Under the pieces are notes generated by a model. That model saw only the letters and a list, made by a program, of their open reading frames with translations. It was not told the origin of the DNA and made no database searches. Of a DNA stretch of 47,429 bases, positions 16,183 to 24,177 are shown piece by piece. Source of the stretch: Streptomyces torulosus (GTDB taxonomy: Bacteria; Actinomycetota; Actinomycetes; Streptomycetales; Streptomycetaceae); contig NZ_LIRK01000041.1 of assembly GCF_001419765.1 (NCBI RefSeq), positions 1 to 47,429 on the forward strand, given 5' to 3'. The number at the start of each line of letters is the position of its first letter. Positions within the stretch are counted from its first letter, which is position 1. The translations under genes and the position numbers were made by a program.

Positions 16183-17124
16183 ATGTCCGCAGTCCTCAAG
16201 GCACCCCTGACCGTCGAGTTCCCCTTCACCCGATCCCTCGGGCCCGTGCAGAGCGCCTTCCTCACCGGGCTGCGCGAACGTGTGATCCTCGGCGTGCGCA
16301 CCGGCGACGGACGGACCCTCGTCCCACCCGTCGAGTACGACCCCGTCACCGCCGAGGAGATCCGCGACCTCGTCGAGGTCGCCCCCACCGGCACCGTCAC
16401 CACCTGGGCCTGGAACCACGCCCCCCGGCGCGGACAGCCCCTGACCACCCCCTTCGCCTGGGTGCTCGTACGGCTCGACGGCGCCGACACCGCCCTCCTG
16501 CACGCCCTCGACGCCCCCGGCCCCGACGCCGTGCACACCGGAATGCGCGTCCGGGTCCGGTGGGCCGGGGAACGCACCGGCGCCATCACCGACATCGCCT
16601 GCTTCGAGCCGTACGACGCAGAGCGCGCCGAACCGACGGGCCACAGCGGTGAGTTCGTCGACGCGGTGACCGGGATCGTCGCCCCGGCCCGCCTCGACTA
16701 CACCTACTCGCCCGGCCGCGCCACCACCGGATACCTGCACGCCCTCGCCGGACGCCGCATGGTCGGCGAGCGCTGCCCGTCCTGCCGGAAGGTGTACGTG
16801 CCGCCGAGGGGCGCCTGCCCCACCTGCGGCGTGGCCACGGCCGAGCAGGTCGAGGTCGGCCCCGGCGGCACGGTCACCACGTTCTGCATCGTCAACATCA
16901 AGGCGAAGAACCTCGACATCGAAGTCCCCTACGTCTACGCCCACATCGCCTTGGACGGCGCCGGCCTCGCCCTGCACGGCCGGATCGCCGGCATCCCCTA
17001 CGACCAGGTGCGGATGGGGCTGCGCGTCGAACCCGTCTGGACGGAGGGAGGCCGCTACCCCGACCACTACCGGCCCACCGGCGAGCCGGACGCCGCGTAC
17101 GACACGTACAAGGAGCTGCTGTGA
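16183..17124 (+). CDS. Duplicated DUF35 (Zn ribbon plus OB fold) protein
   Basis: 313 aa from ATG 16183 with GAAGGAG upstream; in-frame upstream codons lack a site. The second half is a complete DUF35 unit: a zinc ribbon with Cys198, Cys201, Cys212 and Cys215, then an OB fold (about 220-300). The first half repeats this layout. Residues 30-55 keep the VPP and spacing of the ribbon but have no cysteines, and 62-145 form a second OB fold that shares VEV-x-P-x-GTVTT, LDGA and GMRV/GLRV with the first. DUF35 proteins hold acyl-CoA for thiolase-like partners; in ChsH2/Ltp2 the DUF35 part is needed for aldolase activity. Its stop overlaps the next gene's GTG, supporting a complex with the thiolase-like proteins. 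Confidence 0.85.
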   Translation: MSAVLKAPLTVEFPFTRSLGPVQSAFLTGLRERVILGVRTGDGRTLVPPVEYDPVTAEEIRDLVEVAPTGTVTTWAWNHAPRRGQPLTTPFAWVLVRLDGADTALLHALDAPGPDAVHTGMRVRVRWAGERTGAITDIACFEPYDAERAEPTGHSGEFVDAVTGIVAPARLDYTYSPGRATTGYLHALAGRRMVGERCPSCRKVYVPPRGACPTCGVATAEQVEVGPGGTVTTFCIVNIKAKNLDIEVPYVYAHIALDGAGLALHGRIAGIPYDQVRMGLRVEPVWTEGGRYPDHYRPTGEPDAAYDTYKELL

Positions 17125-18166
17125 ACCGGGAGATCGCCGTCGTCGCCTTCGCCCAGACCGACCACCGCCGCACCAGCGACGAGTCCTCCGAGGTGGAGAT
17201 GCTCATGCCGGTGCTGCACGAGGTCCTGGCACGGACCGGGCTGAAGACCGCCGACATCGGCTTCACCTGCTCCGGGTCCAGCGACTACCTCGCCGGCCGG
17301 GCCTTCTCCTTCACCCTCGCCCTCGACGGCGTCGGCGCCTGGCCCCCGATCTCCGAGTCGCACGTCGAGATGGACGGCGCCTGGGCCCTGTACGAGGCAT
17401 GGGTGAAACTCCAGACGGGCGACGCCGACACCGCCCTCGTCTACTCCTACGGCAAGTCCTCACCCGGCTCCGTGCGCGACGTACTGACCCGCCAGCTCGA
17501 CCCGTACTACGTGGCCCCCTTGTGGCCCGACTCCGTCGCCCTCGCCGCCCTCCAGGCCCAGGCGCTCATCGACGCGGGCCGCACCGACGAGCCGGCCCTC
17601 GCGGCGGTCGGAGCCCGCAGCCGCGCCGACGCCGAGACCAACCCCCACGCCCAGCTCAGGGGCTCGGTGTCGCAGGGCGAGTACCTCGTACGGCCGCTGC
17701 GCACCGGCGACTGCCCGCCCATCGGCGACGGGGCCGCGGCCGTGATCCTCGCGGCGGGGGAGCGGGCCCGTGACCTGTGCGAGCGGCCCGCGTGGATCCG
17801 GGGCATCGACCACCGCATCGAGGCCCACGGCATCGGCGTCCGCGATCTCACCGACTCGCCCTCCACCCGCCTCGCCGCCGAACGCGCCGGAGCCTTCGAA
17901 CGCCCCGTGGACACCGCCGAGTTGCACGCCCCGTTCAGCTCCCAGGAGATCGTCCTGCGCGAGGCGCTGCGACTCGACGACGGCGTGCGGGTCAACCCGT
18001 CGGGCGGCGCCCTCGCCGCGAACCCGGTGATGGCCGCCGGACTGATCCGCATCGGCGAGGCCGCCGCCCGCATCCACCGGGGCGAGTCCGACCGCGCCCT
18101 CGCCCACGCCACCTCCGGGCCCTGTCTGCAGCAGAACCTGGTCGCCGTACTCGAAGGGGATCCCCG

Positions 18167-18170
<4 letters not shown>
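17121..18170 (+). CDS. Thiolase-like (lipid-transfer type) protein without catalytic Cys
   Basis: 349 aa from a GTG overlapping the DUF35 stop. The thiolase fold is recognised by its end (NPSGGALAANPVMAAGLIRI) and by PIGDGAAAVILA. The position of the nucleophilic Cys (normally in a C-x-SG stretch) reads HVEMDGAWAL, and the usual GHP histidine is replaced by ANP. It therefore cannot do normal thiolytic cleavage. Such proteins paired with DUF35 include the Ltp2-type aldolases, which cut beta-hydroxyacyl-CoAs. The next gene overlaps its stop and encodes a second such protein, so a heteromer is plausible. Aldolase function is inferred from gene order and lost residues. Confidence 0.82.
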
Positions 18171-19333
<1,163 letters not shown>

Positions 19334-19415
19334 ACCTCCTCCTCACGTGGCCTGTCCGCGGCGGGGACCGATCGCTAGTCTGGCGGGCGGACGACGAACC
19401 GGGAGGAGCACGGAC

Positions 19416-19664
19416 GTGGCCGAGAGCACCATGGAGCAGCAGCGATCGCTCGACGGCTGGCACAAGCCGGCGGAGCTCGACCTGAGCAACGCGGACTGGC
19501 GGTCCAGCAGCCGAGGGCGGGGAGACGTCCAGATCGCCTTCGTCGAAGGCTTCATCGCCATGCGCAACAGCCGCCGCCCCGAGAGCCCTTCACTGATCTT
19601 CACCCCCGCGGAGTGGGGTGCCTTCGTGTCGGGGGCCAGGGAGGGCGAGTTCGACCTGACCTAG
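19416..19664 (+). CDS. DUF397 protein
   Basis: 82 aa from a GTG at 19416, picked because GGAGGAG ends 7 nt upstream; an in-frame ATG lies 15 nt further in. The DUF397 core is clear: WRSSSRGRGDVQIAFVEG, a changed form of the usual W-x-KSS-x-CVEVA, followed by IAMRNSRRPESPSLIFTPAEW and ending FVSGAREGEFDL. DUF397 proteins normally sit beside an XRE-type regulator and are thought to work with it; no such regulator is adjacent here. The cysteine usual in the core is missing. Function unknown. Confidence 0.8.
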   Translation: MAESTMEQQRSLDGWHKPAELDLSNADWRSSSRGRGDVQIAFVEGFIAMRNSRRPESPSLIFTPAEWGAFVSGAREGEFDLT

Positions 19665-19665
19665 A

Positions 19666-19746
19666 ACCGCCCCGGCGACGGCCGTCGGTGGGCGCCCGAG
19701 CCGCTCACCGACCTGCCCGCCCCCGACTCTCGTCGGCCGGGGCGGT
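19666..19746. terminator. Bidirectional terminator between convergent genes
   Basis: ACCGCCCCGGC (19666-19676) pairs with GCCGGGGCGGT (19736-19746), 11 bp perfect. Inside, GTCGGTG (19684-19690) pairs with CACCGAC (19706-19712). It fills the 97-nt gap between the DUF397 stop and the glycosyltransferase stop. Confidence 0.65.
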
Positions 19747-19761
19747 CGTGGCCCGGGCGGG

Positions 19762-20754
19762 TCACAGGCCACCGGAGACGTTCCGCACGCGGACCCGGCC
19801 GGTCCCCAAGTGATGCGTGGTGTAGCGCGGCGAGCGGGTCGGCGCCGCGTACGCGAGATGCACGAGCCGGGACTGCTCCTGACGCATGTGCATGAGCGAT
19901 TCCAGGATGTACCCGACCAGGAGGACGAGCGCCGCGATCGTCATGACCGCCGCGGCGAGGATCGCCGTGGGGATGCGCGGGACCGTGCCCGTGCGGATGA
20001 AGTCGGCGATGACGGGGATGCCGAGGACGACCGAGACGAGAGCCAGCAGCCCCGCGACCGCGGTGTGGACGAGCGAGGGCCGCTCCCGCCGCGCCAGATC
20101 GAGGATGACCCGCAGGATGTGCCAGCCGTCCCGGAAGGTGCGCAGTTTGCTCTCGCTCCCGGCGGGCCTGACCCGGTAGTCGACCTCCAGCTCCGCCGTG
20201 GGAAGCCGGAGATGGAGCGCGTGGATGGTCATCTCGGTCTCGGTCTCGAACTGGCGGGCGAGCGCCGGGAAGGACTTCACGAAGCGGCGTGAGAAGACGC
20301 GGTACCCGCTCAGCATGTCCGTCACGTCATTGCCGAACAGGGACCCCACGACGCCCGTGAGCAGTCTGTTGCCGAACGCGTGCCCCGCCCGGTAGGCGGC
20401 GCTGGCCGTCTCCCGGCGTGCCCCGACCACCTGGTCGTACGGTCCCTCGAAGAGCAGGTCCACCAGGTCCCGCGCCCGGGACGCGTCATAGGTGTCGTCA
20501 CCGTCGATGATGAGCAGGGCGTCGGCGTCGACATCGGCGAAGGCGCGCCGGATGACATTGCCCTTCCCCTTGCGCCGTTCCTCCCGGACGATCGCGCCCG
20601 CCTCACGGGCGACCTCCACGGTCCGGTCGGTCGAGGCGTTGTCGTACACATAGATGTCCGCCTCCGGGAGCGTGGCCCTCAAGTCGCGCACCACCTTCCC
20701 GACGGCCGCCTCCTCGTTGTGACACGGCACGACACACGCGATGGTCGGTGGCAT
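19762..20754 (-). CDS. GtrB/DPM-type family 2 glycosyltransferase
   Basis: 330 aa from the ATG at 20754, preceded by GGAGTGG. The GT-A domain has the start IACVVPCHNEEAAVGKVV, DNASTDRT and the DxD-like DGDD at residues 84-87. The late SGYRVFSRRFVKSFP is typical of polyprenyl-phosphate sugar transferases. Two membrane segments lie at about 231-252 and 264-284, followed by a 46-residue tail. Such enzymes load a sugar from a nucleotide onto polyprenyl phosphate on the inner face. The divergent neighbour is a GtrA-type flippase-like protein, followed by a large membrane protein, giving a Gtr-like trio. The sugar and acceptor are unknown. Confidence 0.85.
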   Translation of the reverse strand: MPPTIACVVPCHNEEAAVGKVVRDLRATLPEADIYVYDNASTDRTVEVAREAGAIVREERRKGKGNVIRRAFADVDADALLIIDGDDTYDASRARDLVDLLFEGPYDQVVGARRETASAAYRAGHAFGNRLLTGVVGSLFGNDVTDMLSGYRVFSRRFVKSFPALARQFETETEMTIHALHLRLPTAELEVDYRVRPAGSESKLRTFRDGWHILRVILDLARRERPSLVHTAVAGLLALVSVVLGIPVIADFIRTGTVPRIPTAILAAAVMTIAALVLLVGYILESLMHMRQEQSRLVHLAYAAPTRSPRYTTHHLGTGRVRVRNVSGGL

Positions 20755-20852
20755 GTCCACTCCCTGTCCGAATCGGCGACACATGAGGTGGAAATCATGC
20801 GATATGGGCGCGTCCAGGGAGCGGGGGCGCGCCGTGTCGTTACTCTCGCGGG

Positions 20853-21323
20853 GTGTCGGTCCTCGCGTCTGTGGCGCTCCGTGCGCGTGACGCCGTCAGG
20901 GGTGTCTGGCGCGAGGTCACCAAGTTCGGGGTGGTCGGAGCGCTGGCCTTCGTCGTGGACAACGGCGGCTACAACCTGCTGGTGTTCGGGCTGCCCGGCG
21001 GCTCCGAGGGCGGGGTGATGCGGGAGCTGCCCGTCCAGGCGTCCGTCCTCGCGACGGGTGCCGCCGCGCTCCTCAGCTGGGCGGGGAACCGCTACTGGAC
21101 CTACCGCCACCGGCATCGCGAGAAGCTGACCCAGGAGTTGGCCCTCTTCCTGCTGGCGAACCTCGTCGGCGTCGCCATCACGGCGGGCACGGTCTACGCC
21201 TCACGGCATCTGCTCGGCCTGGACTCGGTGCTCAGCGACAACGTCGCGCGCGTCTTCGGCTGGGTCCTCGCCACCCTGTTCCGCTTCTTCGCCTACCGGC
21301 GCTACGTCTTCGTCGCGCCCTGA
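20853..21323 (+). CDS. GtrA-family membrane protein
   Basis: 156 aa from a GTG at 20853. Four membrane segments are visible (FGVVGALAFVVD, VLATGAAALLSWAGNRYWTY, LALFLLANLVGVAITAG and ARVFGWVLATLFRFFAYRRYVF). The motifs NRYWTYR and FFAYRRYVF are classic for the family. GtrA proteins are thought to help move polyprenyl-phosphate sugars across the membrane. It is divergent from the GtrB-like gene by 98 nt and lies 37 nt before the next membrane gene on the same strand. No clear ribosome binding site was found. Confidence 0.85.
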   Translation: MSVLASVALRARDAVRGVWREVTKFGVVGALAFVVDNGGYNLLVFGLPGGSEGGVMRELPVQASVLATGAAALLSWAGNRYWTYRHRHREKLTQELALFLLANLVGVAITAGTVYASRHLLGLDSVLSDNVARVFGWVLATLFRFFAYRRYVFVAP

Positions 21324-21360
21324 TCCGTACGGTCCCGTCGCCGCTGTTAGCATCCGCCGC

Positions 21361-22803
21361 ATGGGACGAAATACGTGGTTTCAGGGTGAAAAGCTCTGGA
21401 GCTGGGGGCTGGCCGCTGTCGCCGTGGTGTGCTGCCTGGGCACGACCGTCGTGTTCGCCCCGGGGTACATGAGTCCCGACAGCATCGAGCAGCTCCGGCA
21501 GGCGATGGGCAGGACACCGCTCACCGACTGGCACCCGCCCGTCCTGAGCCTGGTGTGGCGTGCGCTCATCGCCGTCACCGGTACGCCCTCGTCCATGGCC
21601 GTCCTCCAGTCCGTCGTCTTCTGGGGCGCGCTGTGGGTGGTCGCCTGGTGTGTCTGGGACCTGACCGCGAGCCGCGCCGGTTCGCTCGCCGTCCTCGGCA
21701 TCGGGCTGACTCCTCCCGTACTGACCTTCGTCGGCGTGGTGTGGAAGGACGTCCACGCGGCCGCCGCACTGCTCGCCGCGTGCGCGGTGGCGTTCGTGGG
21801 ACTGCGGCTGCGGGGGCGCGACGTGCCCCCCGCCATGCGCTGGGGTCTGTTCGGGCTGGGCGTGCTCTTCCTCGCCTACGCCATGCTCGTCCGCAAGAAC
21901 GTGTTCCTCGCGGCGATCCCCCTGTTCGTCCTGCTGGTTCTCGCGCTGTGGCGCGCACCCGGCCGCCGCATCTGGGCGCTGTGCGTGGCGGCGCTCGTGG
22001 CCGCGCTCGTCGTGCCCGCCGTCGCGATCTCCCGGATCGCCCATCCCGTGGAGACGCGACAGGGCGCGCAGATCATGCTCGACGACCTGGTCCACGTCCT
22101 GACCGTGGAGGAACTGCGGTCGGCGGACGTCCCGCCGGACCTCCGGAACCGCCTGGTCGCGGCCGCCGAGAAGTGCCGCAGCGTCGGTGCCCTCTCTGAC
22201 GCGTACTGGGCCTGCTACGAACGTCGGCCGGACGGGATGGCCAGGGACGCGGACGGCATCACCTCCCTGTGGCTGAGCGAGATGGGCTCCCACGCCCCCG
22301 GCTATCTCCAGTACCGGCTGCGGCTCTTCACCGGGCTGCTCTTCGAGACCGGCTACCCGTACCAGGCAGGGGTCTTCCCCAACGACCTCGGCATCGAGGT
22401 CGCCCACCCCCGGCTGGCGGCCGGCCTCGGCGCGTACATCGGGGGCATGGGCGCGGATCTCCGGCCGCTCTTCCGGGGCTGGTTCTGGCTCGCCGTCGCC
22501 CTCTTCCTCACCGTCCGCCCCGGCAGGGGGCGGTTCTCCCTGCCCATCCGGGCGCTGGGCGTCAGCTCGATGGCCTACGTGCTCGGATACCTGCCCATCA
22601 TGCCGGCGACGAACTACCGCTACGTCTACTGGTCGGCGCTCGCCTGCACACTCGGTCTCCTGCTGCTCTGGCTGGACCGCCGCCCCACCGCCTCCACCCC
22701 GGCCGCCTCGGAGCCCGCGCGAACCGGCTCCGTCGTGACGCCGGCCGGCGCCGTGACGGCGCATCACCCGGCCGAGCCCGAGGAGCAACACCAGCCGCGG
22801 TGA
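21361..22803 (+). CDS. Polytopic GT-C-like membrane protein, possible sugar transferase
   Basis: 480 aa with about nine to ten membrane segments and one large outer loop (about 225-330). The early outer loop has MSPDSIEQLRQAMG followed by TDWHPPVLSLVW; acidic and His residues at this spot are usual in GT-C enzymes that use lipid-linked sugars. A WKD motif follows the third or fourth segment. The C-terminal 45 residues are polar and probably disordered. By position it would be the third member of a GtrA/GtrB/GtrC-like system and transfer the flipped sugar to a cell-surface acceptor. I cannot name the exact family, so the enzyme role is inferred. Confidence 0.65.
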   Translation: MGRNTWFQGEKLWSWGLAAVAVVCCLGTTVVFAPGYMSPDSIEQLRQAMGRTPLTDWHPPVLSLVWRALIAVTGTPSSMAVLQSVVFWGALWVVAWCVWDLTASRAGSLAVLGIGLTPPVLTFVGVVWKDVHAAAALLAACAVAFVGLRLRGRDVPPAMRWGLFGLGVLFLAYAMLVRKNVFLAAIPLFVLLVLALWRAPGRRIWALCVAALVAALVVPAVAISRIAHPVETRQGAQIMLDDLVHVLTVEELRSADVPPDLRNRLVAAAEKCRSVGALSDAYWACYERRPDGMARDADGITSLWLSEMGSHAPGYLQYRLRLFTGLLFETGYPYQAGVFPNDLGIEVAHPRLAAGLGAYIGGMGADLRPLFRGWFWLAVALFLTVRPGRGRFSLPIRALGVSSMAYVLGYLPIMPATNYRYVYWSALACTLGLLLLWLDRRPTASTPAASEPARTGSVVTPAGAVTAHHPAEPEEQHQPR

Positions 22804-22888
22804 CATCGCCGTGCGGCGTGCACGCCTTGCGCGGGGGCTAGTGGAGGGAATCGGGACGCCGACTCCATCTAATGGATGCCGACTCGCC

Positions 22889-22894
22889 TATCAT
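22889..22894 (+). promoter_or_regulatory. Possible -10 box for a leaderless transcript
   Basis: TATCAT ends 7 nt before ATG 22902, the spacing expected for a leaderless mRNA. No good -35 was found, and an inverted repeat TCCAT-CTA-ATGGA-like element (22864-22876) sits at the -35 position. Tentative. Confidence 0.3.
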
Positions 22895-22901
22895 TAACGT
22901 C

Positions 22902-23507
22902 ATGGAGTACTCGATCAGCGCGGACGCGCGGCTCGCCCTCGACCTCGCCCTCACCGTGCGCCACGACGGCGACGGCGGTGTGGCCGACGACCTGGCCGAG
23001 CCCGCCGGGCTCGCCAGCTGGGTCCGCGCCCACGCCGATCTCCTGCCGGGCGCCGCCGGCCTCACCGCCGACGAGACCGCCCTCGCCGCCGTACGCGATC
23101 TCCGGGGGGCCGTCCGCGCCCTGTTCGCCCGTGCCGTCAGCCCCGCCGAGCCCAGCCCGGCCGACGCCGCCCGGCTGCTGCCCCTCCCCGAAGCCCTGGA
23201 GCACCTCAACCGGGCCGCGGCCCAGGCCCCGACCGTCCCGGTGCTGACCTGGTCCCCGAGCGCCGACCCCGTCCTGCGCCAGGAGCCCGCGACCGGCGGC
23301 GACCCGCTCACCGCGGCCCTCGCCCGGGCCGCCATCGCCTTCCTCGCGAGCCCCGAACGGCAGCGGCTTCGGGCCTGCCACGCACCCCGCTGCGTGCGCT
23401 ACTTCCTGAAGGAGCACCCCCGCCAGGAGTGGTGCAAACCGGCCTGCGGCAACCGGGCCCGGGTGGCCCGCCACCACGAGCGCCACAAGGCGTCCACCGG
23501 ACGGTGA
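22902..23507 (+). CDS. CGNR zinc-finger (ABATE domain) regulator
   Basis: 201 aa from ATG 22902; an in-frame ATG at 22872 would add 10 residues and also lacks a ribosome binding site. The N-terminal stress-sensing-like ABATE region ends near residue 140. The C-terminal zinc finger reads CHAPRCVRYF, then WCKPACGNRARVARHHER, with the four cysteines and the CGNR sequence that names the family. The basic end suggests nucleic-acid binding. Members are treated as transcription regulators, but few have known targets. It follows the glycosylation genes by about 100 nt with its own promoter likely. Confidence 0.85.
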   Translation: MEYSISADARLALDLALTVRHDGDGGVADDLAEPAGLASWVRAHADLLPGAAGLTADETALAAVRDLRGAVRALFARAVSPAEPSPADAARLLPLPEALEHLNRAAAQAPTVPVLTWSPSADPVLRQEPATGGDPLTAALARAAIAFLASPERQRLRACHAPRCVRYFLKEHPRQEWCKPACGNRARVARHHERHKASTGR

Positions 23508-23584
23508 CGAGCACCTTCCCCTCCGTCCCGGGAATCGCCTCGCCCACCCGGCAGCGACCACCTTCGGACACGTACCATGGCGGC

Positions 23585-24082
23585 ATGTCCTTCCTCCGCC
23601 GCCGCAGTGCCACCCCTGCCGGGCCCGAATTCGACGTACTGGCCATGGACCCGGGCGACTGGCCGGGCAATCTCGGCGCGGGTCTGCTGCCCGCACCCGA
23701 CGGAAGTTGCCAGGGTGTCTTCCTGCGCTACGACCTGTACGGCGGCCGCGGCCCCGCGATGATCATCGGCAACCTCCCGGAAGGCTCCCCGGCCCGCGAG
23801 GTCGCCGACGGTGAGATCCCCTTCGAGGTGGCCCAGCTGCTGCTGGCGCTGGAGAACGAGGAGGACATCACCGTCGTCGGCACCGAGGACATGCCGGTGA
23901 TGCAGGGCGACAACCTCCTGATCGTCCGCCGCCTCAAGCTCTCCGAGTCCCGGATCTCCTGCGTCCAGTTCGACCGCAGCGACAACGTCCTGGTGACCAT
24001 CGCCGCCTGGGACCGCCCCATCACCGACGACCTGTACGCGCTGCTGAAGCCGCTCCCCGCCGAGCTGTTCCAGCAGGGCTGA
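23585..24082 (+). CDS. Conserved protein of unknown function
   Basis: 165 aa from ATG 23585. I do not recognise a named domain. It is acidic, soluble and looks well folded, with no signal peptide or membrane segment. Notable stretches are FDVLAMDPGDWPGNLGAGLL, EVAQLLLALENEEDITVVG and the end LYALLKPLPAELFQQG. Codon use matches neighbours. A strong terminator follows 20 nt after the stop, so it ends its transcript. The 77-nt gap before it has no obvious hairpin, so it may share a transcript with the CGNR gene. Confidence 0.75.
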   Translation: MSFLRRRSATPAGPEFDVLAMDPGDWPGNLGAGLLPAPDGSCQGVFLRYDLYGGRGPAMIIGNLPEGSPAREVADGEIPFEVAQLLLALENEEDITVVGTEDMPVMQGDNLLIVRRLKLSESRISCVQFDRSDNVLVTIAAWDRPITDDLYALLKPLPAELFQQG

Positions 24083-24102
24083 CCCCCGGCCGGGCCCCAC
24101 CG

Positions 24103-24130
24103 ACCCGCGGACACGCCGTCCGCGGGTTTT
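24103..24130 (+). terminator. Rho-independent terminator
   Basis: ACCCGCGGAC (24103-24112) and GTCCGCGGGT (24118-24127) form a perfect 10-bp stem with a 5-nt loop, followed by a short T run (24127-24130). It lies 21 nt after the preceding stop. Confidence 0.85.
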
Positions 24131-24143
24131 GTCATGCCTCTTG

Positions 24144-24173
24144 TTGACCGAGTGATCGGACCATTACGGTCCG
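24144..24173 (+). promoter_or_regulatory. Fucosidase promoter with overlapping palindromic operator
   Basis: TTGACC (24144-24149) resembles a -35 box. CGGACC-ATTAC-GGTCCG (24157-24173) is a perfect inverted repeat that ends 4 nt before the fucosidase ATG. TACGGT (24165-24170) inside it could be the -10, though the 15-nt spacing is short. A repressor bound here would block the promoter and start codon. No regulator gene is adjacent. Confidence 0.5.
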
Positions 24174-24177
24174 GTGC

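Noticed and set aside
19762..20784. Longer start for the GtrB-like gene at 20784.
   Set aside because: The extra ten residues are not family-like, while the ATG at 20754 follows GGAGTGG and begins the normal MPPTIACVVP.
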